Of a stretch of DNA of 64,000 bases, positions 8,968 through 18,924 are shown piece after piece (position 1 is the first letter of the stretch; every line of letters starts with the position of its first letter). The stretch is taken from NCBI GenBank assembly GCA_965214295.1, contig OZ243944.1, forward strand, positions 3,534,001 to 3,598,000, written 5' to 3'. Source of the DNA: JAJDUF01 sp965214295. Its GTDB lineage: Bacteria; Chloroflexota; UBA11872; UBA12225; JAJDUF01. The notes beneath the pieces are model-generated. The model was given only the letters and a program-made list of their open reading frames with translations, did not search any database and had not been told where the DNA came from. Position numbers and translations under genes: made by a program.

Positions 8968-11340
8968 TTAGGCCGGGACGGCGACTTCCGTTTCGGCAGC
9001 GACCGGCACGTGCTTGTGACCACACACGGTACAGGCCAGCTTGTCCCGGCTCGCTTGCGTCTGGAGGCCGCCGCACTGCGGGCAGGGGGCGGCAACGGGC
9101 CGTTGCCAGCTCGTGAAATCGCAGTCGGGATACCCGCTGCATCCGTAGAAGGTCCTCCCCCGCCGGCTGCGGCGGACGACAAGATCGTTGCCACACTTAG
9201 GGCAGGGCACGCCCAGCTTGGTAAGCAGGGGCTGAGTATGCCGGCATTCCGGGAAGCCGGTGCAGGCCAGGAAGCGCCCGTAGCGCCCGTGCTTGATGAC
9301 CAGCGGCCGGCTGCATTCCGGACACACCTCATCGGTTGGCTCGTCCTCGATCCGCACCTTTTCCAGCGTCTCTTCGGCGGCTGCGACCGCCTTTGCGAAC
9401 GGCTCCCAGAACTCCCGGACCACCGGCACCCATGTTGTGGTGCCGTCCGCCACCTGGTCGAGGTCGTCCTCCATCTTGGCCGTGAAGCTGGCGTCTACCA
9501 CATCCGGGAATTGCTCCACGAGCAGATCATTGACGAGTTTGCCCAAGTCGGTGGGGTGCAGGCGTCGCTCGCGTCGCTCGACGTAGCCGCGCTCCTGGAT
9601 GATGGATACGGTGGGAGCGTAGGTGCTCGGCCGGCCGATACCGGCCTCTTCCATCGCCCGGATCAGGCTCGCCTCGGAGTAGCGCGGCGGCGGCTGCGTG
9701 AAGTGCTGCTCCGGCTTGAGATCGTGCAGCGTGAGCGGATCGCCGGCCGTGAGGAGGGGCAGGATTGACTGCTTGGCTGGCGTCGTCTTGGACGGCGCAG
9801 CTCGACGCCGACCTGGCGCGTCGGTAGACTTGGCCGCGCCCGCCTTGCCGTGCTCGTCCTGGCTCTCTTCGTAAAGCCGCAGGAAGCCCGGAAACCGCAC
9901 GATGCTCCCGCGGGCACGCAGCAGATAGTCGTCGGAGTGGGCGCGATCAGCGCTTTGCGGCGCAGCGGGGAGTGGATAGGGCTGCCCCCCGGCCGCGGTG
10001 CCGTTCGTACCGGCCGAATCCAGCGGTGTGGCGCGAATGTCAATGCGCGTCGTATCGAGGATTGCAGCGGCCATCTGGCTGGCGACAAAGCGTTTCCAGA
10101 TGAGCGTGTAGAGCCGATACTGATCTTGGGTGAGGTGGGAGCGTACCGCTTCCGGTAGGCGCGTGGCCGAGGTCGGCCGGATGGCCTCGTGGGCTTCCTG
10201 CGCGGCCTTCGCTTTGGTGCGGAAGCGCCGCGGCTTGTCCGGCACGAACTCCTTCCCGAAACGCTGCCCGATGACCTGCCGCACCTCCGCCAGCGCCTCG
10301 GCAGCAACGTTGGTCGAGTCGGTACGCATGTAGGTGATGAGTCCCACCGGCCCTTCCTGCCCCATGTCCAGCCCTTCATAGAGCTGCTGCGCCACGCGCA
10401 TGGTGCGGCGGGGTGCAAAGCGGAGGCGTCGGCCGGCCTCTTGCTGCAACGTGCTGGTGGTAAAGGGGGCTGCCGGCTGGCGTCGGACCTCGCGCTTACG
10501 CACCTCCTGGACGGCAAAGCTCATCCCGCGCAAGGCCTTGACCGTGGCCTGAGCGTGCGCTTCCGTCGCAATGGACAACTTCTCGCCGCGGTGCTGGATC
10601 ACTTCCGCCCAGAACATGGTTTCCGACGTGCCGTTGGAGCTGGCCGACGCCAAGAGTGCGTCAATGGTCCAGTATTCCTCGCTCACGAACTGCTCGATCT
10701 CGCGCTCTCGCTCGACCACCATCCGCAAGGCGGGCGACTGTACGCGGCCCGCCGACAGGCCGCGTCGCACCTTGGCGCCCAGCAGCGGACTCAGCTTGTA
10801 GCCGATCAGCCGGTCCATCACGCGCCGCGCCTGCTGGGCCTGGACGAGATCGTCGTCTATATCCCGCGCGTGCTGAAAAGCGTCCTGCACCGCGCTCTTG
10901 GTGACCTCGTGAAAGACGATCCGCTGCGCGTTGAGGGGCTTGGTGGCGCGGGCCTTGGCAGTGCGTCTTTTCTCGATAGCCGCCAGCAGGTGCCAGGCAA
11001 TCGCTTCCCCCTCGCGGTCCGGGTCAGTGGCGAGGTAGAGGCCGGAGGCCGCACGCGCGGCCCGCGCCAGCTCGGCCACGATTTGGCTCTTGTCCTTGGG
11101 GATAACGTACTTGGGCGCAAAGTCGTGTTCGACATCCACGCCAAGCTGGCGCTTCGGCAGATCCCGGACGTGCCCCAGTGACGCCTGCACATTGTAGTGA
11201 CGCTTGCCCAGGTACCGCTCTAGTGTCCGGGCCTTCGCCGGTGACTCGACAATCACCAATCGCTTTGCCGCTCGCTTTGCCGCTCGCTTGGTTGGCCGTT
11301 TTGCTGGCCGCTTGGTTGGTCGCTTTGCCGTCCCTGCCAT
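8968..11340 (-). CDS. topA: DNA topoisomerase I (type IA)
   Basis: 790 aa. TOPRIM motif with ATDPDREGE at about 105-112, active-site Tyr337 in GLITYMRTDST. Three C-terminal zinc ribbons follow (pairs CPEC/CTGFPEC, CPKC/CSGYPDC, CPQC/CTVC, about 680-780). The enzyme relaxes negatively supercoiled DNA. Odd feature: residues 6-27 are a low-complexity run of KRxx tetrads (KRPT, KRPA, KRAA), encoded by 12-nt tandem repeats at about 11262-11330; this basic extension precedes the usual start of the domain (LVIVESPAKA). Confidence 0.96.
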   Translation of the reverse strand: MAGTAKRPTKRPAKRPTKRAAKRAAKRLVIVESPAKARTLERYLGKRHYNVQASLGHVRDLPKRQLGVDVEHDFAPKYVIPKDKSQIVAELARAARAASGLYLATDPDREGEAIAWHLLAAIEKRRTAKARATKPLNAQRIVFHEVTKSAVQDAFQHARDIDDDLVQAQQARRVMDRLIGYKLSPLLGAKVRRGLSAGRVQSPALRMVVEREREIEQFVSEEYWTIDALLASASSNGTSETMFWAEVIQHRGEKLSIATEAHAQATVKALRGMSFAVQEVRKREVRRQPAAPFTTSTLQQEAGRRLRFAPRRTMRVAQQLYEGLDMGQEGPVGLITYMRTDSTNVAAEALAEVRQVIGQRFGKEFVPDKPRRFRTKAKAAQEAHEAIRPTSATRLPEAVRSHLTQDQYRLYTLIWKRFVASQMAAAILDTTRIDIRATPLDSAGTNGTAAGGQPYPLPAAPQSADRAHSDDYLLRARGSIVRFPGFLRLYEESQDEHGKAGAAKSTDAPGRRRAAPSKTTPAKQSILPLLTAGDPLTLHDLKPEQHFTQPPPRYSEASLIRAMEEAGIGRPSTYAPTVSIIQERGYVERRERRLHPTDLGKLVNDLLVEQFPDVVDASFTAKMEDDLDQVADGTTTWVPVVREFWEPFAKAVAAAEETLEKVRIEDEPTDEVCPECSRPLVIKHGRYGRFLACTGFPECRHTQPLLTKLGVPCPKCGNDLVVRRSRRGRTFYGCSGYPDCDFTSWQRPVAAPCPQCGGLQTQASRDKLACTVCGHKHVPVAAETEVAVPA

Positions 11341-11631
11341 CGTTGCCTCTGTTCCTAACCCTATCGTTTCAGTGCGTGTTCTGGGAAGGTCCCCGGCTGC
11401 TCGAGGGGCCGGTTCCCCACCTACCCCTCGGCCCCCACTCCGCAGGGGCCGGGAGCAACTTCCCCCCCTGGAGCTGGCTCCGGAGGAGGATCAGAGCACT
11501 ACCTTATCAAGGTAGCAACTTTCATGAGGGAAGGGGGAGTCTTGCCCCCCTCCCTTGCTCTCTCTCGTGCGGACGCACAGGGCGCACAGGGGAGGGAACC
11601 TGTGTCTCACCACCATCACTCCGACATTCGC
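11341..11631. other. Intergenic gap between mfd and topA, rich in inverted repeats
   Basis: No gene seen. A perfect 7-bp hairpin with a 3-nt loop lies at 11499-11515 (CTACCTT/AAGGTAG). A C/G-rich imperfect hairpin lies at about 11524-11555 and may terminate mfd transcription on the minus strand, although no T-run follows. C/T-rich repeat-like text of the class seen at 33351 fills 11390-11470. Confidence 0.5.
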
Positions 11632-14600
11632 CTAGGTGGCTCCTCGCCGGGCGCCGGTGCGTAGCTCCGAGAAGAGACTTGGCCGCTCAGTGGTTAATGG
11701 ACGTGCGTCCACGGTTGTAGTCTCTTTTTCCGGACCGTCCTCGCCTCGGCGTCCGACGGCCCGGAGCAGTTGAAGCAGTTGGAGGAGATCGGCCTGCCAC
11801 TCTGCCGCCGCCGGGCGGCGGGGAATCGTAATCACCCCCCGGCGAACCTGCGCTTGGCGCCCGAAGGCCTTGTAGAGCGCCAGGCGATCCGTTACGACGA
11901 AGGGGCTGGTGCGGACGATCAGCTCGCGGTCGGTGGCCTCTACGGCCCGCAGCATCCGCGAGCGGGCCAGGGCACGGATACGCAGGCCGAAGAGCAGGTC
12001 CACGACCGGCGGTGGCAGTGGACCGAACCTATCGGCGAACTCCTGCTCCACCGCGTCAACCTCATCGAGGCGCACCACGGACGCCAAACGCCGGTATAGG
12101 CGTATCTTGAGGTTGGGATCGCCAATGTAGTCGTCCGGCAGCCGGGAGCCGAGCGGCAGGTCTAGCACCAGCTCTTGCTCCGGCAGGGTGCGCTTGCCGC
12201 GCAACTCCTCGACCGCCTCGGCCAGCAGGCGCACGTAGAGATCGAAGCCAACCGCGTTCATGAAGCCGCTCTGCTCGGCTCCGAGCAGGTTACCGGCGCC
12301 CCTAATCTCCAGGTCTTTCAACGCGATGCGGAAGCCGGCGCCCAAGTCGGTCGTCTCGTAGATCGTGCGGAGGCGGGCCTCCGCCTGCGTCGTCAAGGGC
12401 TGCTGCTGCCGGTACAGGAAATAGGCGTAGGCTTGCGCCGCGCCGCGCCCGACCCGTCCCCGCAATTGGTAGAGCTGGGCCAGCCCGAAATGCGCCGCGT
12501 CGTTGACGATGATCGTGTTCACGTTCGGGATGTCCAGACCGTTCTCGATGATCGTGCTGCAGACAAGTACGTCGTGCTGCCCGTTGGCGAACTCCACCAT
12601 CACCTGTTCCAGATCATCTTCGGGCATCTGGCCGTGGCCGACCACCAGATCGGCTTCCGGCACGAGCTGCGCCAAGCGCCGCGCCGCCGTGTAGATCGTC
12701 TGAACGCGGTTATGGACGAAGTAGACTTGTCCACCCCGGTCCAGCTCCCGCAGGATAGCGTGCCGCACCACGTCGTCATTGGCCTGGGTGACGTAGGTCT
12801 TGATCGGCAGCCGCGCTGCCGGCGGCGTCTCGATGACGCTCATCGGTCGCATGCCGGCTAGGGACATGTGCAGGGTCCGCGGAATGGGCGTGGCCGTCAG
12901 GGTCAGTACGTCAACGTGGTGACGCAGGTGCTTGAGGCGCTCCTTCTGCTCGACGCCAAACCGCTGCTCCTCGTCAATGACGATCAAGCCCAGGTCCTTG
13001 AACTGCACGTCGCGTTGGATCAGGCGGTGGGTGCCGACCACCACGTCCACCGTGCCCTGCCGTAGACCGTCGAGGACCGCGGCTTGCTCCTTCGGTGTAC
13101 GAAAGCGGCTCAACAACTCGACGTTGACGGGAAATGCCTGCATCCGCTCGCGAAACGTCTGGAAGTGCTGGAGGGCCAGTACCGTTGTCGAGGCCAGGAC
13201 GGCCGCCTGCTTGCCGTCCATGAGGACCTTGAAGACGGCCCGCAACGCTACCTCGGTTTTGCCGAAGCCGACGTCGCCACAGATGAGCCGGTCCATCGGC
13301 TTGTCCCGTTCCAGGTCCTCCTTGACCGCTTGGATGGCTTCGATCTGATCCGGCGTTTCGATGTACGGGAACGATTCCTCCAGCTCCCGCTGCCAGACGC
13401 TGTCCGGCGGGTACGCATGGCCGGTAGCGATCTCGCGCGCCGAATACAACTCCAGCAGCCCTTTGGCGATGTCGCGCACGGAGCCACGCACCCGACTCTT
13501 GGCCCGTTCCCAGTCGGCGCCGCCGAGCCGGTGTAACGTCGGCTCTTGGTCCGCAGCGCCGACGTACTTGTCCACCCGGTCGAGCTGATCGGTCGGGACA
13601 TAGAGGCGGTCGTTGCCGGCATATTGCAGCAGCAGGTACTCACGCTCGCCGCCCTGGCGAGACAGCGTAACGAGCTGGATATAGCGCCCGATGCCGTGGT
13701 CAATATGCACCACATAGTCGCCTGGCTGTAGCTCGGTGAGCAGGACCTCCCCGGTAGCCCGGCGGCGCTGAAACAGTCGACGGGGACGGATCCAGCCGAA
13801 CACCTCTGCATCACTCAATACCGACAGCTTGAGCGCCGGGCAGTGCCAGCCCTCCGGTAGCGTGCCAGCGACGAGGGCGAGCGTCCCCGCGGCCGGTGTC
13901 TCGGCCAGCCGGTCCGTCGGCGACACAACCACCCCCGTCTCGTGCAGTAGCTCGGCCAGACGGGCTGCTTGCTGCGAGACGAGGACGACCCGCCCGTCGC
14001 CGCGGAGCAGGCGCCGCACCTGCCTGACGGCCTGCTGCACCTTGCCACCAAAGCTCGGCGGCGGCGCGAAGGCGTCCAGGTTGTGAACGGGGTCGTCCGA
14101 TGCAGTGGCCGGTGGTTGGCGGTCGGTAGTCGGTACCGGGGCACGGTAGGCCAGCTCCACGTGCGGCCGGTCGGTCAAATCCACCCAGATCGTTTCCGGG
14201 TCAACCAGCGCCGCCTGGAACGACGGGGGCAGCGAGCCGCTGGTGGTTTGCTTCTCTTGTAGCTCCTGCGCCCGCTCTGCCAACTCTTCGACCGTCTGGA
14301 TGATGGCCTCCGGCTCATCCAGGATCACCACTGCCTGCTGCAGGTAGTCGAGCAAGGTGGCGGACTGCTCCAGCAGATAGGCGGCGAAGAATGGCGCCTC
14401 GGCAAAACTTTGCCCTTGCTCCAACAGCGCCAGCTGCCGGTGCCACTCCTCCTGGATCTCCGGCCGGAGGCCCGACCAGTCGAGGGCGCGCACGGCCGCC
14501 GCGGCGCGCCGCCCGTGCATCGGCAACGCCGCCAGCTCGCTGGCCGGTGCGAGCACTACATCGTCTCGCGCGTCGGTCGAGCGCTGCGTGGCCGGGTCGA

Positions 14601-15276
14601 ACGACCGCAGCGAATCGATCTCGTCACCGAAGTATTCGACCCGTACCGGATCGTCGGCCGACGGGGGGAAGAAATCCACAATACCGCCGCGCTGACTGTA
14701 TTGGCCCGGCGCCTCGACCAGCGGGCTGCGGGTAAACCCGCCTGCTTCCAGTGCAGCCAGCAGTGCGCTCGGCGCCAACTCCTCGCCCAGCCGCAATACG
14801 ACGACCCGACTGCCGAACTCGGCGGGTGGCGGCAAGAGGCTCGCCAGCGCCGTCGGGGAGGTGATGATGAGCGGCGATGGTTGGCTGCCGCCGCCGGCGC
14901 TGAGGGCGATCAGCACTTCGACGCGGCGCGTGAGTACGTCGGCCGGCACCGGCAGCTGCTCGTAGGGCAGGGCATCGAATGCCGGGAAGAGCAACACCCG
15001 CGACGACGTTGTGCTCCAGGCGAGCAGGTCTTGGTAGCGCTCCTGTGCGCGGGTAGCGTCGGCTGTGACGACCAAGACGGGCCGCCCTACGTGGCTATGC
15101 AGCCCGGCGATGACGGCGGCCTTGGCTGCCTCGCGCACGACCACACGCGACCGGTGCCCGGAATCGCCGGTCGCGAGCGCCGCAACGAGATTGCGGTAGG
15201 GGGGTAAGGCCGTCCACAGCGCAAGCAGCGGGGAGAGCGCGCCGGACCGCTGGGTTTGCATCACGTCGGATTTCAT
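11632..15276 (-). CDS. mfd: Transcription-repair coupling factor Mfd
   Basis: 1214 aa from ATG 15276; a TTG at 15297 would add 7 residues. N-terminal UvrB-like region, RNA-polymerase-interacting domain (GDYVVHIDHGIGRY), then the RecG-like translocase with Walker A (CGDVGFGKTE), Walker B DEEQ (VIDEEQRFGV) and the TATPIPRTLHMS motif, and the C-terminal TRCF domain. It removes stalled RNA polymerase and recruits UvrABC. pth lies directly upstream on the same strand. Confidence 0.96.
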   Translation of the reverse strand: MKSDVMQTQRSGALSPLLALWTALPPYRNLVAALATGDSGHRSRVVVREAAKAAVIAGLHSHVGRPVLVVTADATRAQERYQDLLAWSTTSSRVLLFPAFDALPYEQLPVPADVLTRRVEVLIALSAGGGSQPSPLIITSPTALASLLPPPAEFGSRVVVLRLGEELAPSALLAALEAGGFTRSPLVEAPGQYSQRGGIVDFFPPSADDPVRVEYFGDEIDSLRSFDPATQRSTDARDDVVLAPASELAALPMHGRRAAAAVRALDWSGLRPEIQEEWHRQLALLEQGQSFAEAPFFAAYLLEQSATLLDYLQQAVVILDEPEAIIQTVEELAERAQELQEKQTTSGSLPPSFQAALVDPETIWVDLTDRPHVELAYRAPVPTTDRQPPATASDDPVHNLDAFAPPPSFGGKVQQAVRQVRRLLRGDGRVVLVSQQAARLAELLHETGVVVSPTDRLAETPAAGTLALVAGTLPEGWHCPALKLSVLSDAEVFGWIRPRRLFQRRRATGEVLLTELQPGDYVVHIDHGIGRYIQLVTLSRQGGEREYLLLQYAGNDRLYVPTDQLDRVDKYVGAADQEPTLHRLGGADWERAKSRVRGSVRDIAKGLLELYSAREIATGHAYPPDSVWQRELEESFPYIETPDQIEAIQAVKEDLERDKPMDRLICGDVGFGKTEVALRAVFKVLMDGKQAAVLASTTVLALQHFQTFRERMQAFPVNVELLSRFRTPKEQAAVLDGLRQGTVDVVVGTHRLIQRDVQFKDLGLIVIDEEQRFGVEQKERLKHLRHHVDVLTLTATPIPRTLHMSLAGMRPMSVIETPPAARLPIKTYVTQANDDVVRHAILRELDRGGQVYFVHNRVQTIYTAARRLAQLVPEADLVVGHGQMPEDDLEQVMVEFANGQHDVLVCSTIIENGLDIPNVNTIIVNDAAHFGLAQLYQLRGRVGRGAAQAYAYFLYRQQQPLTTQAEARLRTIYETTDLGAGFRIALKDLEIRGAGNLLGAEQSGFMNAVGFDLYVRLLAEAVEELRGKRTLPEQELVLDLPLGSRLPDDYIGDPNLKIRLYRRLASVVRLDEVDAVEQEFADRFGPLPPPVVDLLFGLRIRALARSRMLRAVEATDRELIVRTSPFVVTDRLALYKAFGRQAQVRRGVITIPRRPAAAEWQADLLQLLQLLRAVGRRGEDGPEKETTTVDARPLTTERPSLFSELRTGARRGAT

Positions 15277-15338
15277 CGGATCGTTGCCCGGCTCCAAATG
15301 GCTTTTGAGGACGGTGGGTGGCTGCTAGGGCTGTGCGA

Positions 15339-15968
15339 TCAATCCTGGTCGGCGGCATTGGGTGGAGTGGGCTGAGGTGCCGGCGCGGCGGCCGCCGCCG
15401 CGCGAGGCGCAGCATTGTACCGATCCATCGCTGCGATCAGCCCGTCGCGCAGGACGCATTCGACCGCCGCCGCCGCGCGGTCGGCAGCGTCTTCGATCAG
15501 CGGCCGCTCCTCAGCCGCGAAGTCTCCCAGGACGTAAGAGACGCGATCAATCCTGGTCGGCGGCGGCCCAATACCGACCCGTAGCCGCGGCACGTCCTGC
15601 GTACCGAGCGCGGCCAACACCGACCCAAGCCCCTTGTGCCCCCCGGCGCCGCCCCGGGGCCGCACGCGGAGTTGTCCCAGCGGAAGAGCCAACTCGTCAT
15701 ACACCACCAGCAAGTCACTGCCGACCAAGTGCTCAGAGGCAACCAAGGCACGGACCGCGGCGCCGCTTTCGTTCATGTAGGTCAACGGCCTGAAGAGCAG
15801 CACCGCGGCGCCATGGAAGGCGGCCGCGGCCACGGCTGCGCGGTGCCGGGCACGAGGCGGGGCGGCGTGCCAGCGCCGCGCCAGCCGCTCGATCACCCAC
15901 CAGCCCACATTATGTCGCGTGCTTTGGTAGGCCGGTCCGGGATTGCCCAGGCCGATGATGACCTTCAT
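15339..15968 (-). CDS. pth: Peptidyl-tRNA hydrolase
   Basis: 209 aa. The catalytic histidine is His19 in STRHNVG, with Asn9 (GLGNPG) and the FRPLTYMNESG and YDELALPLG motifs of the Pth family. It recycles peptidyl-tRNA released from ribosomes. The C-terminal ~20 residues (about 188-209) are an Ala/Pro-rich low-complexity tail beyond the normal domain. mfd follows 62 nt downstream on the same strand. Confidence 0.95.
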   Translation of the reverse strand: MKVIIGLGNPGPAYQSTRHNVGWWVIERLARRWHAAPPRARHRAAVAAAAFHGAAVLLFRPLTYMNESGAAVRALVASEHLVGSDLLVVYDELALPLGQLRVRPRGGAGGHKGLGSVLAALGTQDVPRLRVGIGPPPTRIDRVSYVLGDFAAEERPLIEDAADRAAAAVECVLRDGLIAAMDRYNAAPRAAAAAAPAPQPTPPNAADQD

Positions 15969-16084
15969 CCGTCCACTTTCGAGGGTGCGGCCCGCGCTCG
16001 CGTTCCGTCAAGGCCGATCCAGGGCGTGCGCGCGGCCAGACTAGGGTGCAGACAGCAGCAAGTGTGTCGGAGCGTGTGCCTCGA

Positions 16085-18034
16085 TCACCCGATGGTATCG
16101 AGGTTCCGCACGTCTTTCGCGTGTGTCAGGATAAAGCGCCGTCGCGGTGCGACATCCGGGCCGAGGAGCGTGTCAATCGTTTGGGCGGCGGCTAGGCTAT
16201 CATCAACGGCCACCCGGAGCAACTGGCGGGTCTCCGGGTTCATGGTCGTGTCCCAGAGCTGCTCCGCCGTCATCTCCCCTAGCCCCTTGTACCGCTGGAT
16301 TTGGCCGGTCGGCCGGCCGCGCTGGGCAATGATACTCTCGCGTTCCTCATCATTGTACGCATACACGTAGCGTTGGCGGTAGGGAATGCGGTAGAGCGGG
16401 GGTTGGGCGATGTAGAGGTGCCCCTCCTCGACAATGGGCGCCATATGCCGGAAAAAGAACGTCAGCAGCAGGGTGCGGATGTGCTGGCCGTCAATATCGG
16501 CATCCGTCATGCAAATGACGCGGTCGTAGCGGAGCTTGCTCTGGTCCAGCTGGTCGCCGATGCCGATGCCCAGTGCCGTAATCAAGGCCCGGATTTCGGC
16601 ACTGGAGAGCATCCGGTCCAAGCGCGCCTTTTCCACGTTGAGTATCTTGCCCCGCAGCGGCAAGATGGCCTGGAACTGCCGATGCCGTCCCTGCTTGGCG
16701 GTGCCACCGGCGGAGTCTCCCTCGACAATGAACAGCTCACTACGTCTGGGATCGCGCTCGATGCAGTCGGCCAGCTTGCCTGGGAGCGCCATCCCCTCGA
16801 AGGCGCTCTTGCGGATGACCAGATCGCGGGCTTTCCGAGCCGCTTCCCGTGCGCGGGCCGCGGTGAGCGCTTTTTCGATGATGCGTTTCGCCTGGTCCGG
16901 ATGCTCATGTAGCCAACTGCCTAGCTCGTCGTTGACGACGGTCTCGACGTGTGAGCGCACCTCAGCGTTGCCGAGCTTGCGCTTGGTCTGGCCTTCGAAC
17001 TGCGGCTCACTGAGCATGACGCTGATGACGGCCGTCAACCCCTCGCGGACATCATCTCCGGTCAGGCTCGTGTCCTGAGGCTTGAGCAGCCCGCTCTTGC
17101 GCGCGTAGTCGTTGACTTGTCGGGTCAGCGCCGCGCGAAACCCGGTCAGATGCGTGCCGCCGTCAACGGTGTTCACCGTATTGGCAAACGTCAACACTTG
17201 CTCATCGAACGAATCGTTGTATTGCAGCGCAATCTCGATGCTCGTGGATTGACCATCGAGGCCGACCTCGCGGGCAATGGTAATCGGCCTCGAATGGACA
17301 GCACGCTTGTTCTTGTTCAGATAGCGTGCGAACGAGGTGATTCCGCCGTCAAAGCAGAAGCTCACTTCACGGTCGCTGCGCTCGTCCAGCAGGGTTATGG
17401 AGAGGCCCGCAGCGAGGTAGGCCAACTCGCGCAACCGCTGCACCAAGGTCCGGTATTCGTAGCCGGAGGTCTCGAAGATCGTGTCGTCCGCGAGAAAGCC
17501 GATCTTTGTGCCGTGGCCGGGGTAGCCAGGCTGCACCTGCATGTCGGACTGGGGTTCGCCGCGTACGAAGTCCTGCGAGTAGAGCTGACCGTCGCGCCGC
17601 ACTTCCACGCGCAGCCAAGCGGACAGCGCGTTGACCACCGATACGCCGACGCCGTGTAGTCCTCCCGATACCTTGTAGCCGCCGCTGCCGAACTTACCGC
17701 CGGCGTGCAGCTTGGTCATCACCACTTCCAGCGCCGGACGACCGGTTTCCGGGTGTACATCCACCGGAATGCCACGCCCGTTGTCCACGACGGTCACGCT
17801 ATGGTCCCGGTGGACGACAACGCGGATATGATCACATGACCCCGCCAGCGCCTCGTCCACGCTGTTGTCTACGACCTCGTAGACGAGCTGGTGCAGGCCG
17901 TGATGGTCGGTGCTGCCGATGTACATACCGGGCCGGCGGCGCACCGGCTCCAGCCCCTCCAGCACCTGGATCTGCTCGGCGCCATACGCAGCCATGGGAC
18001 CATTCTCGTTTGGCGCGGGACTACTGTTGCTCAT
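16085..18034 (-). CDS. gyrB: DNA gyrase subunit B
   Basis: About 649 aa from ATG 18034; an in-frame start further upstream (to 18112) is less likely. GHKL ATPase motifs EVVDNSVDEALAG and GLHGVGVSVVNALS, TOPRIM motif IVEGDSAGGTAKQ with the DADIDGQHI metal-binding motif, and the C-terminal YKGLGEM motif are all present. Together with GyrA it introduces negative supercoils. The motifs fit GyrB (or ParE) and gyrA is not in the window. A small membrane gene lies 55 nt upstream on the same strand. Confidence 0.95.
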   Translation of the reverse strand: MSNSSPAPNENGPMAAYGAEQIQVLEGLEPVRRRPGMYIGSTDHHGLHQLVYEVVDNSVDEALAGSCDHIRVVVHRDHSVTVVDNGRGIPVDVHPETGRPALEVVMTKLHAGGKFGSGGYKVSGGLHGVGVSVVNALSAWLRVEVRRDGQLYSQDFVRGEPQSDMQVQPGYPGHGTKIGFLADDTIFETSGYEYRTLVQRLRELAYLAAGLSITLLDERSDREVSFCFDGGITSFARYLNKNKRAVHSRPITIAREVGLDGQSTSIEIALQYNDSFDEQVLTFANTVNTVDGGTHLTGFRAALTRQVNDYARKSGLLKPQDTSLTGDDVREGLTAVISVMLSEPQFEGQTKRKLGNAEVRSHVETVVNDELGSWLHEHPDQAKRIIEKALTAARAREAARKARDLVIRKSAFEGMALPGKLADCIERDPRRSELFIVEGDSAGGTAKQGRHRQFQAILPLRGKILNVEKARLDRMLSSAEIRALITALGIGIGDQLDQSKLRYDRVICMTDADIDGQHIRTLLLTFFFRHMAPIVEEGHLYIAQPPLYRIPYRQRYVYAYNDEERESIIAQRGRPTGQIQRYKGLGEMTAEQLWDTTMNPETRQLLRVAVDDSLAAAQTIDTLLGPDVAPRRRFILTHAKDVRNLDTIG

Positions 18035-18089
18035 TGCTTCAGGCGATCTCTCGATGCTTGGCGAACTCGTTTCGGTGTCACTCCGATAG

Positions 18090-18413
18090 CTACGGGGCTG
18101 GCGGCAATGCATCCTGTGCGGCGCTGGCGGCAGTTTGGCGCGTTCGGTCGTAGTAGAACAGCAGTGTTGTCGCTGCGAGGCCGGTCATCACGTAGGCATT
18201 GACGACGATGCCGACCAGCACGCCGAGCGGTTGCCAGACCATCAGGATGCCGACACTAATGATCAGGATGATGGCGATGGTGGTCGTAAAACGGTCCAGG
18301 CCAAGGCGGGGACCAGCCCAGAACACCAGACCCAGCGTGATGGGAATGCCGAGGAGCCAGAGACAGCGATTCACCGCGGCATAACCGGCTGACAGCGTGT
18401 CAATGACCCCCAA
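18090..18413 (-). CDS. Small three-TM membrane protein
   Basis: 107 aa from TTG 18413, preceded by GGGGGGCG; the much longer open frame to 18953 upstream reads as non-protein. Three hydrophobic segments lie near 15-35, 38-58 and 60-87, with a polar C-terminus. No family recognised. It lies just upstream of gyrB and may share its transcript. Confidence 0.6.
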   Translation of the reverse strand: MGVIDTLSAGYAAVNRCLWLLGIPITLGLVFWAGPRLGLDRFTTTIAIILIISVGILMVWQPLGVLVGIVVNAYVMTGLAATTLLFYYDRTRQTAASAAQDALPPAP

Positions 18414-18924
18414 ATTACGCGCCCCCCATCTCCAACCGAACACTCTGATTCTACCAAATCGGTGACCCCTGAGGCAGGGATAGACGCTGCAGGTGAAGGC
18501 TAGGAATGACATGCATCTTCGACAACCCGAGCCAGGTCCAGTGCAGGAGAAAGACCACCTTTGCCAGGGCGACCGTGGCGAGAGATGAGGGTGCCTCGCT
18601 CCCGGTCCCCTCCCCATCGTCGGGCGATAGCGAGGGGGTGTGCGGCGGAGCGGTGCTATCCTCCTGGCGGTCGCATACCTGGAGTTGGGTGCATTCGGAG
18701 GGCATCGTGCTGGGCAGCTACGATGACCGTGTAGATAACCGTCAGGCCGGGTTCCGGAAGGGACATCCGATTCCCTGAGGCCAGGCGACTGCCGGCGCCG
18801 CCCGGCAACTACGGTGGCATCTTGGTTGCGTTGTTGGCCGGAATGCACCACAATGGTATCGGTCGCAACGCCGATCCGTTCATGGTACGATTGGTCCGTC
18901 GGAATTCCGCGAGGAGGGAATAAC
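18414..18924. other. Intergenic region before the SelW-like gene
   Basis: About 510 nt without a convincing gene. A C/T-rich hairpin of the kind found at 33351 and 34491 lies at 18598-18640 (CCCTCCCCATCG...CGATAGCGAGGGGG). TACGAT near 18884 could be a -10 for the gene at 18925, but no -35 is evident. Confidence 0.5.

Noticed and set aside
12175..12861. Plus-strand frames opposite mfd, topA and gyrB
   Set aside because: Mirror frames of conserved genes; no independent evidence.
18506..18778. 90-aa plus-strand frame before the SelW-like gene
   Set aside because: It spans a C/T-rich hairpin and has no ribosome site or protein-like pattern.
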